33,686 nt of DNA, from the NCBI GenBank assembly GCA_903850425.1, contig CAINLR010000067.1, positions 1-33,686 on the forward strand, read 5' to 3'. The notes below the pieces were generated by a model. The model was not told the DNA's origin. It was given only the letters and a program-made list of their open reading frames with translations, and ran no database searches. Made by a program: the position numbers and the translations under genes. The stretch comes from an uncultured Verrucomicrobia subdivision 3 bacterium (GTDB taxonomy: Bacteria; Verrucomicrobiota; Verrucomicrobiia; Limisphaerales; UBA11358). Positions 24,073-31,635 of the stretch are shown here, in pieces; position 1 is the first letter of the stretch; each line of letters begins with the position of its first letter.

Positions 24073-24860
24073 AATTATTCGCACCTGATTCGGCCCATTG
24101 GTATCAGCGCGACGGTTCGCCGTTGCACACGGTTCTTTCGGCCAAAGGCGAGCCGCGCGCAACGACGTTGCGCGATGCCCGCAAGCTCGGCCTGTTGCCG
24201 AGTGTCACCAACATCCTTGGCGTGATCGCCAAGCCGGGGCTCACGTCCTGGTTGCAGGAACAAGCCGTGCTGGCCGCACTGACGCTGCCGCGCATTGCCG
24301 GCGAAAGCGAAGACGCTTTTGCCAAGCGCGTCGTCGAGGACTCGCTGACGACGCGCGACGGCGCGGCGGATTTCGGCACGGCGTTTCATCACGGCGCGGA
24401 ACAAATCGCCAAGTCGCTGGAGGTGGACCGCGCCGATTTACTCACGTCCTGGCTCGACCTGTATCGCGATTGGTTCCAGCAAAACGTCGTGGACTGTCGT
24501 TGGACGGAACAGCGCGTGGTTTCCTCCCTGTTCGGTTATGCCGGCACGGCGGATTTGCTGATTGAGCATCGGGTTCACGGGCTGTGCCTCGTGGATTTGA
24601 AAACCATGAAGCTCAATCCGAAATACAAGATCAAGCCGTATTCGACTTGGTGTTATCAGCTCGCGGCGTATCGGGCGGCGCTCGGTGTCCGCGCCACCTG
24701 CATCAACCTCATCGTCAATTCGGTCACGCCGGAAATGCCGGTGGAACACGTCTGGACCGAGTCGGAAATGGAGTCGGGCCTGCGGGCTTTCATGGCGGCG
24801 CGCGAGCTGTGGATGACGGAGAACGATTACGACCCAACCGTGACGGTCGTGGATGTTTGA
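24069..24860 (+). CDS. PD-(D/E)XK exonuclease (phage RecB-like)
   Basis: 263 aa from ATG 24069. The nuclease core is visible: GTAFHHGAEQI, then GYAGTADLLIEH with the metal-binding D, LVDLKTMK with the D-x-K pair, and the RecB-type helix YSTWCYQLAAYRAAL. This is the layout of phage and Cas4/RecB-like exonucleases. It probably resects double-stranded ends for recombination together with the SSB-like protein. It overlaps the previous gene by 4 nt. Confidence 0.85.
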   Translation: MKLFAPDSAHWYQRDGSPLHTVLSAKGEPRATTLRDARKLGLLPSVTNILGVIAKPGLTSWLQEQAVLAALTLPRIAGESEDAFAKRVVEDSLTTRDGAADFGTAFHHGAEQIAKSLEVDRADLLTSWLDLYRDWFQQNVVDCRWTEQRVVSSLFGYAGTADLLIEHRVHGLCLVDLKTMKLNPKYKIKPYSTWCYQLAAYRAALGVRATCINLIVNSVTPEMPVEHVWTESEMESGLRAFMAARELWMTENDYDPTVTVVDV

Positions 24861-24872
24861 AAGGGTAAAACC

Positions 24873-25019
24873 ATGCTTCGCAAACTCGATAAGCTGTATT
24901 TCCGACTGCTCGGCGTCGTCCATCGCTGGACGATTCGGCAAGCCTGCGCGCATTGCCAGCGGGAAAAGCATCGCCGGTTCCAACGGCTAATGGCGTCCAG
25001 CCGCAACCACCTGAATTAG
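24873..25019 (+). CDS. Small CxxC protein, 48 aa
   Basis: ATG 24873 opens 48 codons ending at TAG 25017-25019. The protein is very basic (MLRKLDKLYFRLLG...EKHRRFQRLMASSRNHLN) and contains ACAHCQREKH, a possible half zinc site. Evidence that it is real: its stop overlaps a GTG start in the next frame by one base (TAGTG), a coupling common in this module. Confidence 0.5.
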   Translation: MLRKLDKLYFRLLGVVHRWTIRQACAHCQREKHRRFQRLMASSRNHLN

Positions 25020-25279
25020 TGCGAGCCGCACTGGCAATTATGGACATCGCCCTCAATCCCGAAACCGGCCGGCTGCCGGTGCAGGTGGTGGAACATCTGC
25101 ACCGGGTGGTCGGCGGCGATGCGCGCGTGGAAAAAATGGTGCTGGATTACATCGCGTTTCGCTGGGGGGCGAAAAACCTTTTTTACGTCCCGCCGAAGGC
25201 CGCGGGCGAAATCATCCGCCGTCCGGCGGACTTTCTGACGGCCGCAAAGAATTACGCTGAACCTGAACTGCAATTTTAG
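25019..25279 (+). CDS. Hypothetical phage protein, 86 aa
   Basis: GTG 25019 is the best start, sharing a base with the upstream stop. A TTG at 24953 would overlap the small gene. The product is helical: AALAIMDIALNPETG, VQVVEHLHRVVGGD, DYIAFRWGAKNLFYVPPKAAGEIIRRPADF. No known motif. Probably a replication accessory protein by position only. Confidence 0.6.
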   Translation: MRAALAIMDIALNPETGRLPVQVVEHLHRVVGGDARVEKMVLDYIAFRWGAKNLFYVPPKAAGEIIRRPADFLTAAKNYAEPELQF

Positions 25280-25295
25280 ACACGAAAGGAAAACC

Positions 25296-25703
25296 ATGAA
25301 AATGACACTTGAACAACACCTTGAACTCGGGGAGCGGGTCAAAGAATTCCGCGAGACCTTGATGCAATCGCATGTGATTAACATTGGGACAAAATCGTCC
25401 CGTGAAAGTCGAGCGGTGCGGCGGGCGCTGAAATATATCGACCTGATGAAAAGCGATCTGGATAGCGTCGTGTGTCACGACTTTCCCGGCTATCCCGACG
25501 CGACCCAAATCTATTACGGGATGTCGAAGGCATGGATTGCGCGTGACTCCGGGCTTCAAAACGAAACACGCGCTAATGACGGGGTTAGCCTCGCCATTTG
25601 CCCCAGGACGGTGCGTGCCGCACGGGCCACCATAATACAGCCGCCAATCGCTACAGAGGCTCCTACGTCAAAAGTCGGGTCTGATTTGTCCTCAAATGAC
25701 TGA
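25296..25703 (+). CDS. Hypothetical protein, 135 aa
   Basis: ATG 25296 after an AAAGGA site. The N-terminal 80 residues (MKMTLEQHLELGERVKEFRETL...YYGMSKAWI) are a helical domain that could be a small DNA-binding or structural protein. The rest (after about residue 85) is low in hydrophobic residues and looks disordered. It overlaps the primase start by 8 nt. No family recognised. Confidence 0.6.
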   Translation: MKMTLEQHLELGERVKEFRETLMQSHVINIGTKSSRESRAVRRALKYIDLMKSDLDSVVCHDFPGYPDATQIYYGMSKAWIARDSGLQNETRANDGVSLAICPRTVRAARATIIQPPIATEAPTSKVGSDLSSND

Positions 25704-26685
25704 TCCCCGCCAAACTGCCGCCGCGCTATTGGGCAAAATCGACTGGCAATCCGAGGTCAGCGGTTTTTGCCGCTGTCCGGGCGAGTCGCTGCACACGCAT
25801 CCCACCGGCAAGAAGGATTGCCGCGTGAACGTGGATGGTGCGCCGACGATCTATTGTTTCCATGCGTCGTGCGCGCCGGCGGTGGCGGCCAGCAATCGCG
25901 CCTTGCGGCGGGCCATGGGACAAAGTCCATGGGAAATCACGCTGCCCGGCGGGCGCGTGCTGCGGAGCGGCGATGTGCTGCAACCAAGTGGCACGGTTTT
26001 ACCGCGCGCGGTCATTCAGGCGAAGGCCCGCGCCGAAGGTCGCGATGCCGGCGAGGCGGTGTTGCTGGCCAGCATCACCATGCTGGCGACGCGGTTTGCA
26101 TCGGAGATGTTCGCGACGTTCCGCTGGCCGTTCGCGCAGATTTTATCTGATTCGCCATTGCTCGTGGCCGACCGCGATCCCGATCACCAGTTCCGCACCT
26201 GGCTGCGGCTTTGGCCGGCGCACAGCACGGTCTGGATCGGCGATGTGTATTCCACCGGCAAGCCGGAGCATCGCACCCATTTCCGGCCGGTGGCCGACTG
26301 GTATCAGATCGGGCCGGTGATGGGGAACTACACCTGCGGCGCGGCGTTCAAGCCGGGCTCTTTCCAACGCAGCAACGCGAACATCGTGGGTGAGCGTTTC
26401 ATGGTGGTGGAATCGGACACGCTGGCGAAGGATGAGGTGGGCGCGATCTTTGCCTATCTCCATCGCCGGCTGAAATATCCGCTGCACTGCATCATTGATA
26501 CGGCGGGCAAGTCGCTGCACGCGTGGTTTGATGCCCCCAAAAACCCATTGTTGGAAAACCGGCTCAAGGCCGGCCTGGTCGCGCTCGGCTGCGACCCGAA
26601 AGTCTTTACCCACTCCCAGCCCGTGCGTGTGCCCGGGGCTTACCGGGAGGGGAAACTGCAACGACTGGTGTGGCTGAAGGACTGA
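25696..26685 (+). CDS. Phage primase of the archaeo-eukaryotic (AEP) type
   Basis: 329 aa. The N-terminus has a zinc-finger-like set (C25, C27, H33/H35, C54, C59 in FCRCPGESLHTHP and YCFHASC), as in phage primases. The C-terminal part shows AEP features: motif I RFMVVESD (E239, D241), motif II GKSLHAWF with the S-x-H pattern (H275), and the conserved VRVPGAYR before the end. It would make primers for phage or element replication together with the ATPase at 27005. The middle third is unassigned. AEP assignment is by motif reading and would gain from a structural comparison. Confidence 0.7.
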   Translation: MTDPRQTAAALLGKIDWQSEVSGFCRCPGESLHTHPTGKKDCRVNVDGAPTIYCFHASCAPAVAASNRALRRAMGQSPWEITLPGGRVLRSGDVLQPSGTVLPRAVIQAKARAEGRDAGEAVLLASITMLATRFASEMFATFRWPFAQILSDSPLLVADRDPDHQFRTWLRLWPAHSTVWIGDVYSTGKPEHRTHFRPVADWYQIGPVMGNYTCGAAFKPGSFQRSNANIVGERFMVVESDTLAKDEVGAIFAYLHRRLKYPLHCIIDTAGKSLHAWFDAPKNPLLENRLKAGLVALGCDPKVFTHSQPVRVPGAYREGKLQRLVWLKD

Positions 26686-26687
26686 TT

Positions 26688-27008
26688 ATGAAAACAAAAC
26701 ACAAGCAATTGGGAGATGAAGTCTCGCGGGAATGGGCGGCCTCGGACCCGGCAACGGAGCTGGAGGCACGGACGTTCGCCCGGACGTGGATGGAACGTGT
26801 CCGGGTCAAGGACATCGTGGCCGACTTGAAATGCCTGGAGAAACATTCCCGCCACCGCGCCCATTACTTTGAAGCCTGCCAGTTGGGGCATGTGTTCACG
26901 GCGGCGGAGTTGGCGGGGATTTTCCAGAAGCTGGAAAAGGATCAGCGAGCGCTGACGGAACAATTCCGCCGGATGCACGAACAACTCGGCTTGAATCTAC
27001 AGCCATGA
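26688..27008 (+). CDS. Hypothetical protein, 106 aa
   Basis: ATG 26688, 2 bp after the primase stop, overlapping the next start by 4 nt. Highly charged, all-helical protein with a possible C-terminal coiled coil (AELAGIFQKLEKDQRALTEQ), His-rich middle (EKHSRHRAHYFEA). Its place between primase and ATPase suggests a replication accessory or loader role; no motif supports this directly. Confidence 0.65.
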   Translation: MKTKHKQLGDEVSREWAASDPATELEARTFARTWMERVRVKDIVADLKCLEKHSRHRAHYFEACQLGHVFTAAELAGIFQKLEKDQRALTEQFRRMHEQLGLNLQP

Positions 27009-28036
27009 GCGAGCCGATTGACATCGCCGTGGACCTCGGGGCCGTGCCGGCGGCTCTGCCGCCGATGCAGACGGAGACGGAATTCATGAGCACGGTCGCG
27101 CCCGCGCCGCCGCAGATAATCCGTGGCGTGCTGCATCAGGGCGGCAAGATGATTCTGGCCGGCACCAGCAAGTCGAACAAGTCGTGGAGCCTGCTCGATC
27201 TGGCCATCTCGGTTTCCAGCGGTCAGGAATGGTGGGGCAACCGCACCGAAAAGGCGCGGGTCGCCTACCTGAACTTCGAGCTGGCGCCGTGGGCCATGGC
27301 GGAACGGATCCGCGCCGTGCGCGCCGTCCGCCCCGAGTGCGCCAGCGGCGTCGAGCGGCTGCACTTCTGGCATCTGCGCGGGCATAACGCCGACCTGACC
27401 GTGCTGCGGCCCCAGCTCGAAACGGAACTGGCGCGCCACGAGTTTGGCCTGATCATCCTGGACCCCGCCTACAAACTGCTCGGCAACCGCGACGAAAATT
27501 CCAACGGCGAGATTGCCAGCCTGATGAATGAGTTTGAGGCGCTGGCGCAGAAGACCGGGGCCGCCATCATCATCGCGCATCACTTCGCCAAAGGCGACAG
27601 TTCCGCCAAGACTTCGATTGACCGGATGAGCGGGGCGGGAGCCTGGGCGCGGGATCCGGATTCGCTGTTCATCCTGTCGCCCCACGAGGAGGACCGGTGT
27701 TTCACCGTCAGCCCGACCCTGCGCAACCTCCCCATGATGCCGGAGTTTGTGCTGGAATGGGATTTCCCGCTGATGAAGCTCGCCAAGGATCTGAACCCGG
27801 CGGCGCTGCGCCGGCCCCAGGGTAAAAACAAGGTCTGCACCGACCGTGAGTTTGTGGAAACGGTCCTGGCCGGTGACTCCATTCCGACCAAGACCATCCG
27901 GGAGCGCGCCAAGCTGCTTCTGGACCTGTCGCCAAGGTCGGCAGACCGGTATTTGGCGCGGAATTTGGCCGGTGGTGTGATCCGCCAGCATGGCGGGTTG
28001 TATTGGGCTGAAAACAAGGGGGATACAAACAATTGA
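27005..28036 (+). CDS. RepA/RecA-like replicative ATPase (AAA_25 type)
   Basis: 343 aa. Walker A is the variant GTSKSNKS (53-60), typical of RepA-like hexameric helicases in plasmids and phages. Walker B is LIILDP (149-154), followed by IIIAHHFAKG, the DnaB/RepA-type sensor. The segment DRMSGAGAWARDPDSLFIL is also diagnostic. The C-terminal 90 residues look like a winged-helix DNA-binding domain (TKTIRERAKLLLDLSPRSADRYL). It probably unwinds DNA or loads the replisome, working with the primase two genes upstream. ATGA overlap with the preceding gene. Confidence 0.88.
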   Translation: MSEPIDIAVDLGAVPAALPPMQTETEFMSTVAPAPPQIIRGVLHQGGKMILAGTSKSNKSWSLLDLAISVSSGQEWWGNRTEKARVAYLNFELAPWAMAERIRAVRAVRPECASGVERLHFWHLRGHNADLTVLRPQLETELARHEFGLIILDPAYKLLGNRDENSNGEIASLMNEFEALAQKTGAAIIIAHHFAKGDSSAKTSIDRMSGAGAWARDPDSLFILSPHEEDRCFTVSPTLRNLPMMPEFVLEWDFPLMKLAKDLNPAALRRPQGKNKVCTDREFVETVLAGDSIPTKTIRERAKLLLDLSPRSADRYLARNLAGGVIRQHGGLYWAENKGDTNN

Positions 28037-28042
28037 AACGAG

Positions 28043-28141
28043 TTGCGCCATTTGCGCCACATCCCTTTAAAGGATATGGCGCAATAGCAGAAAACAGGCA
28101 GGGGGGAAGACCACCCTCCTTGGGGTCGGGTGGTTCTTCCC
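28043..28141. promoter_or_regulatory. Tandem hairpins and TTGCGCCA repeats upstream of the terminase genes
   Basis: TTGCGCCA occurs twice in direct orientation with 9-bp period (28043, 28052) and once inverted (TGGCGCAA, 28077-28084), giving a hairpin around CCTTTAAAGG. Next, GGGAAGACCACCC (28104-28116) pairs with GGGTGGTTCTTCCC (28128-28141) with a single bulge. They fill the only sizeable gap in the operon, just before the small terminase. That is where pac or cos recognition sites and late-operon controls usually lie. Confidence 0.55.
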
Positions 28142-28190
28142 TCACTGCCATAGGATTGACGGTTAACGAAAATTGAACATGGAGAAAATT

Positions 28191-28799
28191 ATGACGAACA
28201 CACTGGAACAAAAAGACCGGGCCGGTCAGGCCCCAACCGCGCTGGCCTTTGAGCAGCAAAACCGGGAGAGCAGCAAAGCATTTGCGGCTTTCAAAACCTA
28301 TCTCGACCTGGGGCCGAACCGGTCGCTGGTGTCCGCTGCGACGAAGTTGGGCTGCAGCAAGCGGCGGCTGGAATGGCTCAGCCGGAAATATGACTGGCCT
28401 GCACGGGTGGTCGCTTTCAACCGGCATTTTGCCGAGTTGGAGCGACAGGCGATTGAACGGCTGGCGTGTGAAAAAGCCGTCGAGTGGTGGCAGCTTCACG
28501 AACCAGCCCGCCGTCAGGCGTGGCTGGAGGCCGAGGAAGCCATCACGATGGTGCGCGAGGCGCGGGAGCGCTGGCGCAAGTCGGGTCGGACGGTGGGCTT
28601 TGAAGGCATGGCGCGGATGCTGGATCTGGCGTTCAAGCTAAAACAATTCGCCGCCGGTATGCCCAGCGAGATCAAGGAGGTTCACAACTTGCACGCCGGT
28701 AAGGTTTCGATCGAATGGGAGGAAGCCATCCGCAAAGCGTATGCGGTGGCTGAACCGACTGCCCCGGCCATCGTGGATGTTCAGGAGGTGAAGCCATGA
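28191..28799 (+). CDS. Phage terminase small subunit
   Basis: 202 aa from ATG 28191, which has GGAG 6 nt upstream; an ATG at 28179 is possible. An N-terminal helix-turn-helix (SLVSAATKLGCSKRRLEWLSRKYDWPARV) is given here by its core LGCSKRRLEWLS. A long helical, probably oligomerising middle follows (residues about 80-150). This is the plan of DNA-recognising TerS proteins. It overlaps the large subunit by 4 nt, the strongest support. TerS should recognise the packaging site, perhaps the hairpins just upstream. Confidence 0.85.
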   Translation: MTNTLEQKDRAGQAPTALAFEQQNRESSKAFAAFKTYLDLGPNRSLVSAATKLGCSKRRLEWLSRKYDWPARVVAFNRHFAELERQAIERLACEKAVEWWQLHEPARRQAWLEAEEAITMVREARERWRKSGRTVGFEGMARMLDLAFKLKQFAAGMPSEIKEVHNLHAGKVSIEWEEAIRKAYAVAEPTAPAIVDVQEVKP

Positions 28800-30178
28800 A
28801 CGCTTACGACATTCTGGCCAAGGCGGCGGTAGCCGCCGGCTGTCCGATGGATCAGACATTCAACCTGGTGAAAGGCGAAGCCTGTTTGCAGGAACGGCAA
28901 CTGCTGGCCTGCGCGGCTGCGCGCCTGTGCGACCAGCCGAACGGTCCGACCGCCGTGGGTTACGGCGGCGCGCGCGGCGGTGGCAAGAGTCATTGGTTGC
29001 TGGCGCAAATGGGGGTGGACGATTGCCAGCGCGTGGCTGGATTGAAATGCCTGCTGCTCCGCAAGGTCGGCAAAGCGAACCTGGAGCACTTCGAGGATCT
29101 TCGGCGCAAGCTGTTCAACCGTCTGCCGCACGAGTTCTCAGCTTTCCGTGGCATTCTTACGTTTGCCAACGGGTCCCGCATCATCGCCGGTCACTTCCAG
29201 AACGAGAAAGATATTGATGCTTACCTCGGGCTCGAATACGACGTCATCGGCATCGAGGAGGCTACCACCCTCACCAGCCGGAAATACCAGGACATCACGA
29301 CGTGCTGCCGCAGTTCAAAACCGAACTGGCGTCCCCGGATTTATTCCACGACCAATCCGGGGGGAGTCGGTCACGCCTGGTATCGCACGAAGTTTGTGGC
29401 GCCGATGTTGGAACGGCGCGAGACCGACACGCGGTTTATCCCGGCGCGCGTCACGGACAACCGCTGGAATAATCCGGATTATGTCCGTGTGCTCGAAGGT
29501 TTGACCGGCTGGCAAAAGCGGGCTTGGCTCGACGGTGATTGGGATATTGCCGCCGGCCAATATTTCACCAACTTCCGCCGCGAAATTCACGTTCTGAGCG
29601 ACTTCGACGATGCTCGTGGCGTGGAATGGTTCGCCGCCCTGGACTATGGTTTCGCGCATTACACCGTGGCGCTGCTTGGTTGCCGCGACGGCGATGGCAA
29701 CATCTTCATCGTGGACGAACACGCGGAGCGGCTTTGGCTCCCGCAGCGCCATGCCGCCGGCATCCGGGCGATGCTCGCCCGGCATGGTCTGGAGCCTGAG
29801 CGTCTTCGCCGCTTCTCTGCCGGCGCGGATGTGTTCTCCCGTCAGGGCGATGGTTCCACCGTCGCCAGTCAGTATGAACGGCTGGGGATCCGGCTGAAAC
29901 CGGCCAGCATGGACCGCATCAATGGGTGGCCAGAACTGATGCAAGGCTTCGGTGATCCAGAAAATGGTGTAAAACCGACATTATTCATTCACCAGCGGTG
30001 CAAACGGCTGGTGGAAACGATTCCGACGCTGCAACACGACCCGAACCGGCCTGAAGATGTGCTGAAAGTGGATGCTGATGACGATGGTGTCGGCGGCGAC
30101 GATGCCGCCGATTGTCTGCGGTATCTGGTGGCGACGAAAATCCGCACGGTGACGCAATGCAAGTTGCGGGGGTTCTGA
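28796..30178 (+). CDS. Phage terminase large subunit
   Basis: 460 aa packaging motor. The ATPase domain has Walker A GGARGGGKS (57-65), Walker B VIGIEEAT (150-157) and the coupling motif YSTTNPGG (183-190). The C-terminal RNase-H-like nuclease has acidic residues D283 in ALDYGF, D345 in GADVFSR and the cluster around D435-D439 in GGDDAAD. All are intact, so the enzyme may be functional. It would translocate and cut DNA into a prohead. It is the last gene of the module: no portal follows. Confidence 0.93.
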   Translation: MNAYDILAKAAVAAGCPMDQTFNLVKGEACLQERQLLACAAARLCDQPNGPTAVGYGGARGGGKSHWLLAQMGVDDCQRVAGLKCLLLRKVGKANLEHFEDLRRKLFNRLPHEFSAFRGILTFANGSRIIAGHFQNEKDIDAYLGLEYDVIGIEEATTLTSRKYQDITTCCRSSKPNWRPRIYSTTNPGGVGHAWYRTKFVAPMLERRETDTRFIPARVTDNRWNNPDYVRVLEGLTGWQKRAWLDGDWDIAAGQYFTNFRREIHVLSDFDDARGVEWFAALDYGFAHYTVALLGCRDGDGNIFIVDEHAERLWLPQRHAAGIRAMLARHGLEPERLRRFSAGADVFSRQGDGSTVASQYERLGIRLKPASMDRINGWPELMQGFGDPENGVKPTLFIHQRCKRLVETIPTLQHDPNRPEDVLKVDADDDGVGGDDAADCLRYLVATKIRTVTQCKLRGF

Positions 30179-30251
30179 CGACGGGACAGTTTTCACTCTA
30201 AAAGCGACGGTGTGGTTACGCGGTCGGCTGCCGCAACACATGGGGGCATGG

Positions 30252-30609
30252 TGATAGCTGTCCGGCGCATGAGGACAGAAGCCGTCCGAAGGACAAAAGC
30301 GAGTCGGCGAGCGTGCGGTGGCTGGCGTGAGACAGCCACAAAAGCGGCCGGTGGCCGCGTGAGTGGAACACAAGAGCGCGTCTTTCGCGCGTGCGTCCGA
30401 GCTATCAGCGAGGACAGAAGCGGAGCGTGGTGCGCAGTCCCCCCTTGGGGACGGAAGGGGGGACGAGCATCGGGGGGATGGGCGGGGGCCTGGGGAAAGA
30501 CGCCCCGACCAAACTTCCAAAACAGCGGAGCGGCGACGTTGGCGTGAAGGATGCCTGCAAACTGGCGCGATGACTGCCCGCACGAATGCGAGGTGCGGAT
30601 TAGCAGTCA
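30252..30609 (+). ncRNA. Candidate structured RNA: multi-helix domain after the terminase
   Basis: The 8-mer TGATAGCT (30252-30259) is complementary to AGCTATCA (30400-30407). The enclosed 140 nt hold a row of perfect hairpins: GTCC/GGAC (30284/30291), GTGGCTG/CAGCCAC (30318/30333), GCGGCC/GGCCGC (30344/30353) and GCGCG/CGCGC (30376/30386). Further stems follow: GTCCCCCCTT/AAGGGGGGAC (30437/30455), with a competing GTCCCC/GGGGAC, and a two-part stem TGACTGC+CCGCAC with GTGCGG+GCAGTCA (30571-30609). No open frame here looks like protein. The strand is assumed from the flanking operon. Confidence 0.4.
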
Positions 30610-30627
30610 GCGTGACAGTGCGGCAGC

Positions 30628-30748
30628 GGGATTGTCACACAACGCCATATTGTGCGTCATTTACTTCCAGCACAGGGTCTCGGGGTTCCCTGTGCGCCCG
30701 GAATAAATGACCGAAGGGTCACGCACAATATGTGTTGTGTAATGTCCC
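30628..30748. repeat. 121-nt imperfect palindrome / giant hairpin
   Basis: Reading inward, the paired blocks are GGGA/TCCC, ACACAAC/GTTGTGT, a perfect 12-bp CATATTGTGCGT/ACGCACAATATG (30646-30657 with 30721-30732), CATTTA/TAAATG, TTCC/GGAA and apical GCACAGGG/CCCTGTGC with a 10-nt loop. One side carries an extra small hairpin ACC-GAAG-GGT (30710-30719). About 41 of 60 positions pair in register. It could be a folded RNA, a single-strand DNA recombination or replication site, or a palindromic MITE. Confidence 0.65.
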
Positions 30749-31520
30749 GGAAGCATCCTGCATGACAATGGAGCCGCGAAGCTCGCGATATTTTGTCGGG
30801 GCGTCTGGACTCGTTGCCTATCTTTTCCGGCGTCCAGGCGAATCAGCGGAGCGGAATGACGGGCGTTTTTGGGGTGGCAGGGCAAAATGCCAACGGCAGG
30901 CCGTGAAGCGATTCGACTGGTGGCCGGACTGACTAATTCGGGGCGACAAGTCCGGCGGTTTTTCGTAGCGGTGAACGAAGTGGCCGCGAAGAAAAGGCCG
31001 CCGGTCTTGGAGCATAATGCTGACGCCTTGCACCGGGCGCAGCCTCGCGGTGCTTTCGTCTTCGGCGACAGGCAACGCCTCGCGCCGTATTGCTGTTCCT
31101 GGCCGGACGAAGTCGCGCGGCCATTTTTGTTCTGAGCCGCCTCGCGCTCGCGGCTGTTGCACATCAGGCGAACCCCGACGCAGGAGGGGTTCGCCGCCGC
31201 GAGCCGCGCAGCGGCGAGGTCTTTGCAGCTTGTCACCTTTGGGCGCGGCCGGTTTCATCCGGTCTCGCCAGTTTTCGACCGTCGGAACGAAACGATAGCG
31301 TCCGCGCAGCGGTTCGCGGCAGTGAAGTGGAGCGGTCGGAAAGCTGGCGAGTCCGGCCAGGCCGCGGGCGGAAGCGTGCCGAGCCAGATCGAGCGACGGG
31401 CGGAGTTTGCGCAGTCCCTGAGCGAAAAGATGGCGAGGCTCGCTGACGCCGGGGTGCGTGCCGAACTGGCCATCATTGGGTGGAGCGATAGCGACAGGGA
31501 ATCAATCCACTAACTTTTCT
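30749..31520. other. Gene-free, hairpin-rich interval
   Basis: No convincing gene. Notable structures are CGCGA/TCGCG (30775-30787), CTGGAC/GTCCAG (30805/30832), CCGGCGG/CCGCCGG (30952/30998), AGCCGC/GCGGCT (31135/31150) and a perfect 10-bp GGCGAACCCC/GGGGTTCGCC (31167/31186). A plus-strand frame ending at 31513 has a protein-like tail (SQIERRAEFAQSLSEKMARL...IGWSDSD) and may be the 3' remnant of a decayed phage gene. Confidence 0.4.
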
Positions 31521-31614
31521 TGCCGACCCCGCGCCAAAATCATCCGCCAACCTGAACGGTCGGCAGGAACGAAAACCGTTCGATAACCTGCGACGTCCAT
31601 GGCGCGCGCGGGGT
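31521..31614. repeat. Nested inverted repeats downstream of the IS110 transposase
   Basis: ACCCCGCGC (31526-31534) is complementary to GCGCGGGGT (31606-31614). Inside, GAACGGT (31554-31560) pairs with ACCGTTC (31575-31581), and TGCCGACC (31521) with GGTCGGCA (31558) as an alternative. The position 20-110 bp beyond the transposase stop suggests the right end of the IS or the sequence it jumped into. Confidence 0.4.
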
Positions 31615-31635
31615 AGTTGTTCTCTGTTTTGTAAA

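Larger units (their letters stand above)
22071..30178 (+). mobile_element. Phage-type replication and packaging module without structural genes
   Basis: Fourteen co-directional genes with several 4-nt overlaps run from a regulator through recombination, primase and helicase-type ATPase genes to the two terminase subunits. This gene order is typical of the early and packaging region of a temperate phage. Portal, protease, capsid and tail genes, which normally follow the large terminase at once, are missing; instead there is a gene-free hairpin-rich interval and an IS110 element. Confidence 0.8.

Noticed and set aside
26942-28060. 372-aa minus-strand frame over the RepA-like ATPase
   Set aside because: Antisense shadow; the plus-strand gene has Walker motifs and coupled neighbours.
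30212-30547. Plus-strand 111-aa frame after the terminase
   Set aside because: Composition is Arg/Gly/Ala/Trp-biased and it lies entirely in the stem-rich domain; not protein-like.
30628-30748. Integron attC site
   Set aside because: Length and folding fit, but the outer boxes read ACACAAC and GTTGTGT, which do not match RYYYAAC and GTTRRRY, and no integron integrase is present.
30661-31258. Long minus-strand open frames of 146 and 191 aa
   Set aside because: Arg/Pro/Ser-rich, no hydrophobic core, and they run through hairpins. They look like chance frames in GC-rich DNA.
31157-31513. Plus-strand 118-aa gene
   Set aside because: Only the last third looks protein-like and there is no good start or ribosome site; kept only as a possible remnant.
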